DNA of 64,000 bases from Coffea arabica (GCF_036785885.1 NC_092323.1:9556501-9620500); one strand, 5' to 3'; positions 35,565-48,999 are shown, counted from the stretch's first letter. Notes: a model not told the origin generated them from the sequence alone. Program-made: numbers and translations.

Positions 35565-37024
35565 TTGTTGGAATGACTTGTTCATTGCCTTTGCTATACT
35601 GATACCCATGTGAGTTTCATTTTCGATTTTTATTTGTTATACCCATGTAAGTTTCATCATGCCTTTGGGAGGCCAATGAAATGTATTTGCATACTAGCAG
35701 TTGTATTTTCATTCATTACCGTCAATGATAAGTGAATGCCAACCCATTATTCATGTTAAAGTTTTGCTGACATCTATTTTTACATTCCCCGGGAGGGAAA
35801 CGTACTTGTTGCAAGACATTTGTCAAGTGAGGCCATTCAGATTGATACACATTAGAATGTTAACAGAAATTGAGGCAAATCAAGTCAAGAGGAGTTCTGA
35901 TTATTAGTATCGACTGATATTTGTAAGGAGCTTGACCCGTTGTGAAGTTTGAAGGTGGAAAAGTTTGTCGGAAAAGGGGCCTCTAGACTTTCAAGCATAT
36001 ATTGCATGGGATAAATAATTGAGAAAATGGAGGATTGGAAGTTGAGATTTAGTTTACTACTCTATCTTATAGCTTTTTGATAGTGTACAAGAATAAATTT
36101 GGACTATTTATTTTAAACGGGAGTTTACATGGTTTGGACTAATAGCCTCGGACGATCATCCATTGATGCCTCAAAGTCCAGATTTGTGAAGTAGGGGAAA
36201 TGATGAATGTAGGTTTCTTCTATCCTGTAACAAAAGGTGGGCTATATTTTCTTGTATAAAAAAGTTTAAATTCATCATGCTAAAGGGCTCTATGTTTTCC
36301 TGGGTAAAAAGGTTTAAAGTTATTATGCTAAAGTAATTGCACTTTTGGGGGTTTGAAATAAGATCATATTACTATAGGGCACAAAATGGAATAAACCTTT
36401 TACTATTGCAAAAGTTGAACCCCTCGAAATTGCTGGAACTGCAAGAGACCAAGCAAGATTTCCTGAATTCTAGCTTTCATTTATTTCGATTTTTTTTAAT
36501 TCTTTATTCAAAATGCGATTCAATAAATGCACGAGTAGCCGCAGTATCTGACTGCCAGAAAATAGACATGAGTGCAAGAAATCACCATATATTACTAATG
36601 ATTATCACACACTCCTGGGAAGGAAAAAAAATAAAGAGCTGATTTTGGCTCCTCGAAGTAATTTGTAGTCTTTAATGTGGAGGGATTAAGTGAACAAATA
36701 AGTGCAAATGTGCAATATAGAAACTAGAAGCCAAACGACACATAAATTGTTCTAAGACGGGTTAGGTGGCATGGAAAAAATATGAATGTGAAGTCGTGGA
36801 TTTGAAATCTTACACTCACTAAAAAAAATTAGGAAAGAGTGAATGGGGTAAACCGTAAATGAGGGCTAAATGCCAAAACTTAACGGAAGGGTATAGGCGC
36901 AAGGAAATATTAGAAAACAGGGGTTTAAAACACAGAAAATGAAAATACAGATGATTTACATGTAAAAGTGGCGCGTAGCCAACGTGACAAACGATCGGAA
37001 AGGTATGCATTCTCTCCTCCTCTG
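35565..37024. other. Intergenic region, no supported gene
   Basis: The 3' UTR of the preceding gene is followed by AT-rich DNA. A short imperfect direct repeat of about 60 bp (AAAGTTTAAATTCATCATGCTAAAG-like, near 36263 and 36311) is the only local structure noticed. It is described here without claiming a family. Confidence 0.5.
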
Positions 37025-37033
37025 TTAAATTAT

Positions 37034-38724
37034 TTCAAAAACCTCTCCTGAGATTTATGACAGTTTCACTGTCCTCCCTGAGGTATTCAAAATATCATTA
37101 GCCCAATTCAAAATATCATTAACTTCCCTTAAAACTAATGTTATTATAAAAAATTAGCCCAATTCAAAAAAATCAACAATAAAAAAATGATTTCAAGAGT
37201 AAGAAGAATATTTTATACCAAAAATACCCCTTTAACTTATTACTAGTTGGTTATCAAAAGGAGGTATTAGTTAAAAATAGATAACAAAGGCTAAACTTTA
37301 GCATGAGTGTAATAGAATTTAGTAACAACGATTAGTTTTCATAGTACTATATAATATAGCAAAATCAAAGTATTGAAGAGGAAAATTGTTAATTTGGAAT
37401 CAAAATTTACGCGAAAAATTCTTAAACTCTTATAGCTAGTTTTGGGAGCTGTGACTGATGAGAAAAGAAAAGAAGGTGACAAAAAAAATATTCTTTCTAG
37501 TATTTGGTAGTTTTTGAGGGGCGGAAATGGATGGAAAGCGTCTAATTTGGACAGATGAGCTCCTACTGTGGTGGTTATCAAAGTTTTTCCCTTGAATGTG
37601 AGCGGAAAGTATTGGAAAAGCTGAGAATACCCAATAAAATTTTTCTAAATGCCAATTTTGTCCTCAAATGTGTACTGAACAAATTTTTATTGACATATAT
37701 ATATATATCTGTATATATATATATATCCAAAATTATCCCTTTTCCTACCTTAACTCCCAAACAACACTAAAATTTCTTCTTTTCCTTTCTCTTATAACTT
37801 AACATTTCCCATCTTTTTTTTTTCTAACCTAAATATCCAAACTAGCTATTAGTATCAGAATTTGAAAAACTTTTGAAAAAAAATTGAACAAGACAAAATA
37901 TGGCCTTTTATGAAAAAAAGTATCACAATAGATGGCTAATGATAAAAAATATAGATGGCTACTGATAAAAAAATATAGAATATGCTAAAATATGTTATGT
38001 TTTTTGAATTATTTCTTTAACTTATAGGGTCCATTTTTTCATATGATTAACAAGAAATTTCCATCATTTGTAATTATATAAAAAAAATAACCCTCAAGTA
38101 ACGTTTGGATTAATAAAAGGGTATGATTTTAATGGAAACGCAAATAAATCAAAGCAGAAAATTTTTTTCTAGCCATCTTGTTTGGATTACTTATACAAAG
38201 AAAAAAAAAGAAACACCAAATATTTTGAAAAAGAAAGAAAAGAATAGATTATGTGTGGTTACATTTTATCCATAACTTAATAAAATCTAATTGTAAACAT
38301 ATTTTAATACTTTACCGTCTTTTGTGTATTTTCATATTCATCTTGTTATTCTTATGAAAAATGTATGACATAATAATATTTAAATAAGAATTTTAATCTT
38401 TTCTTCGAAGAAAGAAATTACAAAAACTACTAAAATATAAAAAAAGAATTATAAAATGTTAACAATTATCATTATAAAATTTAGTATCCAAGATTTTCAA
38501 ATTTTTTTATATTCAAAATCATGGTTAATTCAGTACAAGTGACTAAATTATTTCTCTCCATATAAATATGTAATATTTCTTAAGTTAAAAGGATGGTAAA
38601 GTCATTTGACCATCCATGAGATTGGGTCCAAATGGCTTATAGGGGAGGTAAGTGATATTTTCAAAACTTCAGGGGAGGGCAGTGAAATTGTCAGAAATCA
38701 CAAGTAGGTTTCTGAAATTACCCC
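37034..38724. mobile_element. Mutator-like non-autonomous element, ~1.7 kb, 9-bp TSD
   Basis: The ends are inverted repeats of about 75 bp. The left strand TTCAAAAACCTCTCCTGAG.. GACAGTTTCACTGTCCTCCC matches the reverse of the right end, which reads TTTCAGAAACCTACTTGTG and GACAATTTCACTGCCCTCCC. Both sides are flanked by TTAAATTAT (37025-37033 and 38725-38733), a 9-bp duplication typical of Mutator elements. The left end seems to lack about 8 terminal bases (GGGGTAAT) that the right end has. The core is very AT-rich and contains no convincing coding region. Confidence 0.7.
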
Positions 38725-39006
38725 TTAAATTATACTATAGACGCAACGGCTAGCCTGTAAAACGGTAACCTGCAACGGTCAAATGATTCAAAACTTTTCT
38801 CCTTCCCATGCTTCGCTAAATTAGACCCTGAGTTGGCCTCCCTCCTCCATCTCTTCGCCCTACCTCTCTCTCCATTCTCCACCCTCCCTCCATTTCTGCA
38901 CCAAACCCACAAAGCAGTAGTATCCTCTCCTGAATAATTCCACATTTCTTTCAACGTCTCTTGCGCTCAAATCAAATTAACTGCTAAAACCCATTTGAAA
39001 CTGAAG

Positions 39007-40838
39007 ATGTTGCAAGATATGTGGAATGCACCTCCTGGATTCAGACCCACGAAATCCGCTCCTTCATCTCCTGCTAAGCCTCTCGGGGTCTCCAGAACTC
39101 GCTCTGAATCCTTCCATGTCGCTCACAAAGTCCCAGTGGGTGACACCCCTTACGTCAGAGCCAAAAATGTCCAAGTAAGCTACTTTTTTTCAAATGGGCT
39201 GCTTTAATTTTTTTCCCCTTTTTCTTCTTCAGAATTGAAACTTTTTGAAAACGGGTTAGACTCTCTTTCATTGTTTCCGGCATCTCTGTTTCAAATGGAT
39301 ATGGCCTTTTAATTTTTTCAGCACTTTCTGGATTTTACTGATGTTGTCTGCATTTGTGTTTTTATATTGCTCAGTTAGTGGATAAGGATCCAGAAAAAGC
39401 CATACCATTATTTTGGGCAGCCATTAATGCTGGAGATAGAGTAGATAGTGCTTTGAAAGATATGGCAATTGTAATGAAGCAGCAGAATAGGGCAGAAGAA
39501 GCTATTGAAGCTATTAAGTCACTGAGAAGTCGGTGTTCTGATCAAGCTCAAGAGGCTCTCGACAACATCTTGTTAGACCTCTACAAGGTATAATACTTCC
39601 TTTTACTGTCAATTATTTCCATTTAGAAAGTTAATTACAGTTATCAAAGTTAGCATTATAATCAAATATATGATCTTCCAGAGATGTGGGAGATTGGATG
39701 ACCAGATAGGATTGTTAAGGCATAAGTTATACTTAATTCAACAAGGAATGGCCTTTAACGGGAAGCGCACAAAGACAGCAAGATCTCAAGGGAAGAAATT
39801 TCAGGTGTCTGTTGACCAAGAAGCCACCCGATTACTGGTATTGATCCAGTGCCGAACTTCAATTGCATCCTAATTTGCTTCTTGCTTATACTGAAATCAG
39901 AATGTTCATGAAAATGGACAAAACTTTGTATGTTTCAGGGGAACCTGGGATGGGCATTAATGCAGCAAAACAACTATATTGAAGCTGAAGATGCTTACCG
40001 GAGGGCATTATTGATTGCACCGGACAATAATAAGATGTGCAATTTGGGCATCTGTTTAATGAAACAAGGGAGAATAGCTGAGGCCAAAGAGAATCTCAGG
40101 AGAGTCAAACCAGCAGTGGCTGATGGCCCTAGAGGCATCGATTCACATCTTAAGGCTTATGAGAGAGCTCAGCAAATGCTCCGGGATCTTGAGTCTGAGA
40201 TGATGAATAAAGGTGGAGATAGGGTAGAACAGAGCAAGTTGTTTGATGCATTCCTGGGTTCTTCAGCAATCTGGCAGCCTCAGCCTTGTAAAGAGCAGAG
40301 CAATGTGTCGACTGCAGATTCTTCTAATCACCACCGGGACGAATATGCTGATGAGAATATCAGTTCTAACCTAATACAGAACCAAATGGTTCCTCCTGTA
40401 CAGAAAAATGTCAAATCAAGTGTTGTTTATGGGAATTCACTCAACATTGATGCACCGCCATTTTATTTTTCAAAATCTTCCAAGGATCCAATCGGTACTC
40501 AGTTTCCAGAAACACTCAAGAGAACAAGATCTGGAAATGCTGCTAACTCGGCTAGAGCAAAGACAATGGGAGAGTTGATGATGATATCATCCCTAGAGCC
40601 AGAACAAAAGGTCCGAAAGCAATCAATTTCGCCAGAGAAAGATTCCGATAGGCTGGCAGATTTGCTACCAGATAGCAAGGACTTTGAAGAGGCAATACTA
40701 GCCGCGGTATTAGGTTCAGGCGATGAGTCTGGGAAATTTTTGGAATCCAGGAATGATGCAGGAGTATCTCAGCAAAAGGTTGATAAAAGGTTGAAGGTCT
40801 TTCAGGACATCACGCTGTCTTTGAGTCCAAGGGCTTAA
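39007..40838 (+). CDS. POLLENLESS 3-LIKE (MS5/TDM1 family) TPR protein
   Basis: Four exons, 39007-39174, 39375-39587, 39682-39837 and 39939-40838, encode 478 residues. Family landmarks are the start MLQDMWNAPPGFRPTKSAPS, then FHVAHKVPVGDTPYVRAKNV, IVMKQQNRAEEAIEAIKSLR, GRLDDQIGLLRHKLYLIQQG and GNLGWALMQQNNYIEAEDAY. The NNKMCNLGICLMKQGRIAEA region is a TPR motif. In Arabidopsis the founding member MS5/TDM1 controls exit from meiosis II in pollen mother cells, and several paralogues (POLLENLESS3-LIKE) are expressed more widely. This protein keeps the TPR block and has a long serine-rich C-terminal tail, as the LIKE members do. The start is the first ATG. Frame and splice borders are consistent, and no defect was seen. 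Confidence 0.93.
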
Positions 40839-41391
40839 CTAACATATTAGCCATACAGCAGCAGCTAATTGAATAATTTTATTTTAGGTTTTATCCAGTC
40901 TTAGCTTGGAGATGAACTTTTTCTCCTCAACTCATATTTCTCAATAAGGGAGTATGTCTTACTTGGTTCTACTTGTTCTAAAATAGGTTAAATTAATATC
41001 GAGGTTCTAACAGTCCTATTTATTAAACTTTGCCTTGTGGCTTGATGTAACAATTATTTTGACCTCACTTTCCCAATAAAATTCTTCCTTTCATGCTTAC
41101 TTCCGTGATGTTACTTCTGATTTAAGTTCATACCACCTTTTACTTCTTCTTTTTTTTTTCCCTTATTTTTTGTTCTTCTAAGAGCAAGCTTGTAAACCCA
41201 TTGGTGCGGAATGGCAACATAAAGATTACATTACAAAGGAAAATCCTTCAAAGGATATTGGTCTAAATGTTTGCCCCCATAGCATGAGAGGACAATTGCA
41301 TTATTTGATCTTCATGTGAATCACAACTGTGACAAGATATATAGTTGCTATGACATAATTCAATTGAACGTAAATAATTCAGAAATCTTGT
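40839..41391. other. Convergent intergenic region
   Basis: This short stretch between the stop codons of the POLLENLESS3-like and ascorbate peroxidase genes should hold both 3' UTRs. No additional gene is seen. Confidence 0.6.
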
Positions 41392-44379
41392 TTACTTGGC
41401 TCTTCTGTTAATTTCGTAGAAGTAACTCAAGATGACTACAGTTGCAGCAACAGCTACTCCAAATGCAGCTTGGGCTAATTTGAAACGAGAGGAAGGTGGG
41501 TTGAATCCAAGCTCTGAAAGTTTCTTATGTGAGGCTGCATAATCTCTGAAGAATGCCTCCTGATCCTGCCAGAGCCAAAGCAAAAACAATTACTGATCAT
41601 CACAAATTGGCTTCATTGAGTAAGGGTGCATAAAGTAATATAACAAAAGAGGGTGTGGTTTTTCTGTCCTTTCCCTTTTGTTCTTCAATTAGTTTTGTGT
41701 AGCAATATTTCCGTGGAGAAAAGTAATCCATCTCATATGATTTTTATGAACAATTTTCTGACCTGTATAACCATTGTTTACAATAGAGAATGTCAAAAAA
41801 AAAAAAAAAATTTTCAAAATCAGTAGTTATCCATTTTCCAAAAGCAGATTTTTCATTTCTTTTTTTTGTCAAATTCACAAGCACACTTGTTCTTTCAATT
41901 TTAGTACCAAAATGTACCTCCCAAGTCCCACCTCCATCATCTCAACCTTTTCCAGGGCTTTTACTGCTGCTTATACTAGGAAGAGTCTATGGTAAGACCA
42001 CCCCTATTTTCCCAATCCCAGAAGAATTTGCTGGCGAATGCACATCAGTCCCTCAGTCTCTAAAATTATACGTATTTGCAGATTATCTAACTGACACGTA
42101 TCAACCACACAAAATATCAGACAAGTTTACAAGCACATCTTTTGACAGGTATGATCCGCTTTGTTTCTGATTCTTGTTAATATCAACTTTAGAGCTAAGT
42201 CAAAGATTAGTGCAGAAGAACCAAGTTCCACTTCCTTGCAGTCTAACAATTTAAAAGTTGTGAAGAATAAGCTGCTCTACCTTTGCATAAATCTCCACAA
42301 ATCGACGAAATTCAGGGTCCTCTACCAGAGCTTTATCTGTGGGAAGTTTCAAGAGGCCTTCTGAATCGCCTTTCAGAAGCTCGCTGTCATATCACAATGT
42401 TTACAAACATTAAAAGATCATATTATTCCATAGATAGCAATCCAAAAAGATGCCAACTCTCTCTGTCTAATCTTACAAGAAATATGAGTTGTCAAATTTC
42501 AGAGGTTCATATGTCCAAGGTCCATCAAAACCAGATCGCTCTAGATGAGCCCTACCCTGGATAAACTTGGAAAGTTTATGTAAGCTCTTTACTTTGGTAA
42601 ACTATACAAAAAATCAAATGCTGTATATGTGGGTAAAAATTACCAATGTGTGGCCCCCAGAGAGCGCCACAATATCCTGATCAGAAAGACCCATCCTGTA
42701 GAAGACATCTCTTAAATGTGATACACCTGATGTGGGGGAGAAGGGAGGAAGGCGCGGATTAGAGAAATATAACTAGCTTCTAAAATCGTGTTTAACTGAG
42801 TGCAATCGTTCTTTAGTAAACATAAATGGCCTTCAAGCTCTTCATTGTAGGTCACTAAATGTTGCAATTTGCAAGGTCATCTTGTTAGTTGCATTCGAAG
42901 AAGAATATTAGCCAGCATATTCATTCAGTTAATTAGCAAGCATATCTATTAAATTGATATAAAAGGCAAAATTACACTTTGAGCATACACTAAATAAACA
43001 AGAAAACAGTATAACAACCCAATGTAAATTTTTGTGACATGACTAACCTTCCTTAGCATCAGGAAGGCGGCCTTCTTCCGGACAAACCACAGAGTCCTGA
43101 TGGAAAAGTAACAAGTTACTGAAGCACATTGTCTTTCTCTTCAGTTAAAGATAGCACAAAGAAAATTCGAGTTGGATGTTCATAACTTCCTCCATAGCAT
43201 ACCTTTCTACCTGGGACAAAATCAATGGTAGGGCCTCCAGTTACCTCAACTGCTACAACACCAGCCAGCTGAAAACTCAAGATATCAAAGAAAGGAAAAA
43301 CAAATCAAGGCTCCAGTTTGAACCTTGCAGAAGAATTGGAAATGCAATAGAAGGAAATATTCATAAAGCTAATATGTCCTTGCCATACTAAAAGCTTATA
43401 TGTCCTTGCCACACTAACTCATAGAATTCTCCATTTCTATGGTCATTACATGAATGAAGCAAAGCAGGTTCACCAAATTAAGCAGAAAGGCAACATAAAC
43501 CAGCAGCTACTAACAGAAACTAGAACAGGCAACTAAAATTACCTGATAGAGGTCAGCATATGTAATTTTTGGATGTTTAGCTTTTATGTCCTCTGCTCGC
43601 GAAGAAGAGAAAAAAAAGAAAAGAATGAATCCATTAATTCAGTGAACAAGAAAGTCATATTCAGCGTATGAAGTAGACACTGTATGTGATTCAAAAAACT
43701 AGATACTATATGAAATAAACTTAATAATCTTTATCGCAATCTTTTTCTCCGCACAAAACTATCAGATTCAGAGCATAGCTCATTAGCTACTCGAAACTGA
43801 AGAAACAATCTAAAACCATCATGTCATAAATGCCTAATCACCAGCAGAACTGCTCTAAAAAATCTCAGGAGGTATACAAATCTCTGCGTTACATGTACTT
43901 TAGTTTTTGAAATCATAAGGGGAAGGGTGGACTGACCACATAGGTCGACTGCAATTTTCAAGCCGTTATTGGCAGCATGCTTCAATTCTACCTCGTTCCT
44001 GATTGATCCATTAGGCCCTCCTGTCTTTGTTTTAGCATCATAAGTCCCCGCGTCGTGCCACCTACAAAGAAATATATACATGTATCCACCCTCAGGTTTT
44101 CAATTGAGCTCATAACCGACAAGCTTTATGTATATAACAAAAATCAAATGGTTCCTGTTCGTAAACATGCAAATGCAACTAAGGAAACAGACCCGAGAAA
44201 AGAAAAGAGAAAAAGGAGAAAAAAAAAAAAGGAGAGATGAAAGAAGAAAGAAATAGAGAGAGATACGCTAAGCGGAGCATGATAGGGGCGCAGTTCTTGG
44301 AGGAAATGAGAGCTCTAAGGTTTCTGCGAGCCCTCTCTATTTCCTTCCTGTACTCTGCATCCACCACCGGTGCCACCAT
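41392..44379 (-). CDS. APX3: Peroxisomal membrane-bound ascorbate peroxidase (APX3 type)
   Basis: Nine exons in order of translation are 44379-44267, 44061-43937, 43592-43543, 43268-43203, 43096-43048, 42726-42644, 42556-42477, 42383-42281 and 41565-41392. They give 280 residues, close to the 287 of Arabidopsis APX3. The class I haem peroxidase reduces hydrogen peroxide with ascorbate. The distal site [12 protein letters not shown] has Arg36, Trp39 and His40, and the proximal haem ligand is His160 in LSGGHTLGRAH. The C-terminus has a single membrane segment (about 255-273, [18 protein letters not shown]) followed by EINRRAK, the tail-anchor and basic cluster that send APX3-type proteins to peroxisome membranes. 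One difference is NSYFF where many relatives have NSYFV or NSYFL at a splice junction. A Mutator-type element ends about 265 bp upstream of the ATG. Confidence 0.96.
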
Positions 44380-44643
44380 TATCGTCCAATTTCTTTAGCA
44401 GTTCAAATGTAACTAAATTTCTTCAATCGATTCTCCAAATATAAGCTCTTAATTCTTGTACTGAGAAGAGAATGAGTGCGCAGAAGGAAGAAGAAATGGA
44501 TCTTAATCGTACAGAAGAAGAGAAGAAGACAAAGTAAAGAATACTTGCTTGGTTGGTTCGTTGGTCGTTAATTTGTTATGGAGGGAAATGATAAGCTGAT
44601 GAGTGATGAGGTTATAGTTTCGAATCAATTGTGTTTGTTTTTA

Positions 44644-46252
44644 GGGTTAATTACATTTACCTCCCCTGAAATTTGACCAAATAACGTATCGATCCCTGAA
44701 ATTTGACCAAATAACAAAAAGGTCCCTCAACCGTTAGTCTTTGCCGTTGACTGTTAGGGTTAATTACATTTACCCCCTTGAGATTTGATCAAATAACGAA
44801 TCGATCCCTAAAATTTGACCAAATAACATATTTCTCCCCCACACTAACTTCTGTCATTTATATGTAACGAAAATAGCCAAAAATCTAAATAACCCTTATT
44901 GATTTCCATCAAATTTTTAAGGATTAATTACATCTATCTCCCTTGTGGTTTGACCAAACTACTTTTAAATCCCTGTGGTGTGGTAATATTACATGTACCT
45001 CCTTTTTAAGTAATCTCGTCAAAGACACTTAAATAGAAGTAGTAAAATATCATATTTACCCTCTTTGTAAAACTTGTAGTTAGAGAAAACTTACCGTTAA
45101 AAAATCGAAGGTGGTTTCAATAATAACGAATTAAACTAAGAGTTTATTACTTAAATAAAACAGTTTTTAACCAGTATAAAAGAAAAAAAACCCAAGCATG
45201 TAATAATCAAACTTGATAAAATATGCGCATAAAGGAACAAAAGAAAGGAAATGAAGAAAAAAGGAAAGCTTAGAAAACAAAAAAGAAATTAAAATATGAA
45301 AAGCAAAGAAAGGAATGGAAAACAAAAGTAGAGTGAAAAAAGGAAACCGACAATTGAGCGATGAAAGAAAATTTATAGAAGCAATGTAAAGATTCACTCA
45401 ATCCACCACAAAAATGAGACGGACATGATTTTAAAAAATGAGACCATTACCTGATTCTCAAATATCCTTTGACTACTTAATCGGCCATGACAAAGTGTTT
45501 TGTGTAGAAAAGCCTTTTGCTAGTTTGGTTTTACAATGGGTTACTAATAAATAGAGTAAAATGCCAATAGAAAGCTGGTACTTCATTTATATAATATAGG
45601 AAAAGTATAAGGAGCTGGTACATTATGGAAAGAAAAAATGCGTACTACATTTTCAACCCTCTTATTCGCTAGAAATTTTAATTTTACTTTATCTTTTAAA
45701 TAAATTATTTTTTGAAAAAATAGGTACTTTGTTCATATAATTGGGAAAAGTCGTAAAGCACTGGTATTTTATGGGATAATGGGTATTACCCCATGTAATC
45801 CAAAATTTGTCACACTATTTCACCAAATTATAAAATACGTGTATGGCAAATTTTGCATTACAAGGTCTATCAAAATTTACTCTGATTTTATTTGTTAAAT
45901 AAATTAATAATTTGTTGGATTCAAAATTTTATCTGTTAACCAAAATTTTTTTCTGAAAACACAAAAATCGATAGGTCAAAAATTTGATGGAAATCAATAA
46001 GGGTTATTCAGACTTTTGGCTATTTCCGTTACATATAAGTGACAGAAGTTAGTGTGGGGGAGGAATCTGTTATTTGGTCAAATTTTAGGGATCGATTCAT
46101 TATTTGGTCAAATCTCAGGGGGGTAAATGTAATTAATCCTAACAGTCAACGGCAAAGACTAACGGTTGAGGGACCTTTTTGTTATTTGGTCAAATTTCAG
46201 GGATCGATTCGTTATTTGGTCAAATCTCAGGGGAGGTAAATGTAATTAACCC
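44644..46252. mobile_element. Mutator-like element with ~300-bp inverted ends
   Basis: The left end (44644-44940) and right end (about 45965-46252) are near-perfect inverted copies beginning GGGTTAATTACATTTACC. Each end has an internal near-duplicate: TTAATTACATTTACCCCC recurs about 120 bp in, with repeats of ATTTGACCAAATAAC. Flanks are TTGTTTTTA (44635-44643) and TTATTTTTA (46253-46261), a 9-bp target duplication with one difference, typical of Mutator-type insertion. The core is AT-rich and contains another diverged TIR-like segment near 44935-45070. No transposase is seen. The element sits in the promoter side of the ascorbate peroxidase gene. Confidence 0.82.
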
Positions 46253-46261
46253 TTATTTTTA

Positions 46262-47530
46262 CTTTTTACTCGACGCGAACTTTTAAAGCGCGTAGAAGAT
46301 AAGCGCCAAGATCACAATTCACAACGGAGTATAATTGGGTATTGCCGTGGACGTGAGCTGTGTGTCGACTGTCGAGCACTGTGGATGGGCCTCGTCTGCT
46401 TATCCATTACTCCTTGGGCTTTGGGTTTTTCCTGTAGGCTTTGCGTCGAGATGACTTTTTGCCTTGCAGGTTCTTTGTCGTTTGTTTATGTAAATGTCCA
46501 CTAAGAGCCCATAAGCTCACTCATTTCAGGGATTGGGTTTTTGGTCTTTGGACCCTGACTGTTTCTGAAAAATTCAGCCTCCCACGTATATCACAGAATC
46601 CATACTAAGCTCAATTCTCTTTTTCTTTTTTTTTTTTTTCTTTTTGATTCTAATTTTCCTCTTAATTGCGTAATCAGGTTTAGGTCATCGGGTTTCGAGA
46701 GAGAGAGAGTCATCAGTTGTGGAAATGCACAGGACTCAACGCTTTTCATATCCTGGATGGGGGGATCACTTGTAGGAATTCCTCAACAAAAAATAGGAAA
46801 ACCATATGATAGGTTGTAGTTCATATGAAAATCTCAAGAATTAAAATTTCTAGATTCAATTTTTCCTTCTTAAATCTCGCATCTCGTTTCTTCCCATTTT
46901 ATAAGTCAATAATCCTACTTTGAACAAGAAAGTCTAAAAAAAAAAAAAAAAAAATTCTCTGCAACTACAGCTATTTAATCTATTTCAAACCGGATCAGAT
47001 AGATACACTACTACACTCTCTGATTTTTTTATATCAAGAAGCATTATACTTCTTATGTGATGTACGAGAGAGGTTTAAAAAAAGGCTCTCCCTAGCCATT
47101 AGACCCAACGCCCAGTGATTAAAGTGTCAATTAAGTCGGTCTTTTATTGCATGACTCCTTATAAACAACTCTCTCCCAATCAAATTACTAGAAGTTAGGT
47201 GCTGCTCAGTTCTTCCGCATTAATTAATGCTGTTGTTTGTAACATGTGATGATGTCTGTCTCTTTATCTGTGTTTGCGTGCGTGGAGGTAAAAAATGTAG
47301 ATGGACTGGAGATGTTCAAAAGTATATGATGGTCCAGAATGTTGTTGGCATGTCAAGCAGAAGCGACCATGTGGAGTGCAAAATCTTCTTCTTACCATCA
47401 GCGATTCAGCGTTAATGAAATATATTATTAACTAAAACTATCAATCAGTCATTTGAGTTATTGGATCGCGGAGAAATCTGTCAATAAGAGTTGAAGAGGA
47501 TAAAAAAAAAAAAAAAAAAAGGACGCTCCG
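46262..47530. other. Intergenic region, no supported gene
   Basis: AT-rich DNA with long A- or T-runs (about 46625-46640, 46937-46953, 47502-47520). No coding region, RNA gene or defined repeat could be supported. Confidence 0.55.
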
Positions 47531-47664
47531 GTTTGGATTGTTATTTTATGCCGGAAAGTTGCGCCGTTTTTCGTGATCATATTTTTCTATTATTTTTTTC
47601 TCTCACATACATTAAATCGTTACAGTAATTTTTTCATAAAAAATCATGAAAATGCAATCCAAAC
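47531..47664 (-). mobile_element. MITE, left copy of head-to-head pair
   Basis: An element of about 134 bp bounded by GTTTGGATTG and CAATCCAAAC. Read on the minus strand it aligns with the element at 47680-47814 and resembles the intronic MITE at 1607-1740. Confidence 0.7.
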
Positions 47665-47679
47665 GTTGCAATTGGCCCC

Positions 47680-47814
47680 GTTTGGATTGCATTTTCCCTC
47701 ATTTTTCATGAAAAAATTATTGTAGTAATTTGATATATGTGAGAAAAAAAAGTAATAAGAAAATGTAATCATAGAAAACGACGTAATTTTTCGACGAAAA
47801 ACGGCAATCCAAAC
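47680..47814 (+). mobile_element. MITE, right copy of head-to-head pair
   Basis: About 135 bp with the same GTTTGGATTGC ends, in opposite orientation to the copy at 47531. Only about 15 bp separate the two, so together they form a long near-palindrome. Confidence 0.72.
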
Positions 47815-48990
47815 AAGGTCCAAAGAGTTTCCCATTGTAGTAACATGCCAAGAAGTGTAATACTTGGTGAAATGATTTTCCGAGATCAATTACAAAATAG
47901 TATATGACTCTTTTACTATTAAGTAGCCACCATGTTAATTTCACGGAACCAATTTTTTTGTAATGAATCTTTTTTAAAAAATAATACTAATAAAAGAAAG
48001 GGGTAAATTTGTCAGGATATTAGATATCTGTAATAGTGGGAGTAGTGGAGTCTGGACCTGTCTGTAAATTGAAATTCTCCGTGTCAGCTCGATTCCAATG
48101 TCACAGCTCCCTAGGAAAGTTAACCAATTTAATAATCACCCTCAATTAATTGATTCCCCCTTCTAATTCCTAATTAATTACCGGTAAATGACAAAAATTA
48201 GCCACCGCATTACCTCATGTATACAACTGTGGTATTGTACTATTAAATTACAGTTGAGTCCTCAAAATTTAGAAATTTTGGATTTAAGTCCTCCTTTCTT
48301 CTCTCACTTCTTAAATTTCACCCCTTATTTGAAATTCAATTTTTGCACACATATCATGAATCAAACGGTGATAGTGTATACACTTTCAGTGTATATAAGA
48401 TTTACACAAAAAAAAAGTGTAGTACTATACACTTAAAAATGATGCCATTGCCACTTCCCTTGGGTAAACCAGCGCTAATCCTTCTTTCACCAAGTCTTTT
48501 GTATTTTTTTTTTTCAATCAAATAGCAATCCTACTCTATTCAATACTAAAGGAAAACCAAACCATCCTATATAAGAACATTTGAGGAAAAGGACCCGTTA
48601 GACCAAATAAGTATACTAAAAAATTATAGGAAAATGACCGCCTAATCTAGAAAATACACTACACGCTCTCTAAACTTTTTTAGCATACGATGCAATTAAA
48701 TACCTAATTTACAATTCAGAGAGGGATTTGAATCTTATAATGATCACATCATCTCCCCAGTGCCCTCATTATTGGCCACTCCAGAAGAGAATCTCTTTAT
48801 AATCTTTTGTATTTAATCGATTTTTAGGGGGTAAATCGGCATGCATGCAAATATAAGGTTCGTATTCCTACAGTAACTTCTGTTTTCATATTTTTCCGTT
48901 CATTTTTCCTCTTTATTCCGTAGGCCTTGGAATTCGGACATTCAAGATTTTTGAGTATTGTAATAGTATAATAAATTTGCAAATCTACTT
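47815..48990. other. Intergenic region, no supported gene
   Basis: AT-rich non-coding DNA. A short GTGTATACACTTTCAGTGTATA-like imperfect palindrome lies near 48376-48398. No gene or defined element was seen. Confidence 0.5.
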
Positions 48991-48999
48991 CCAATAAAC

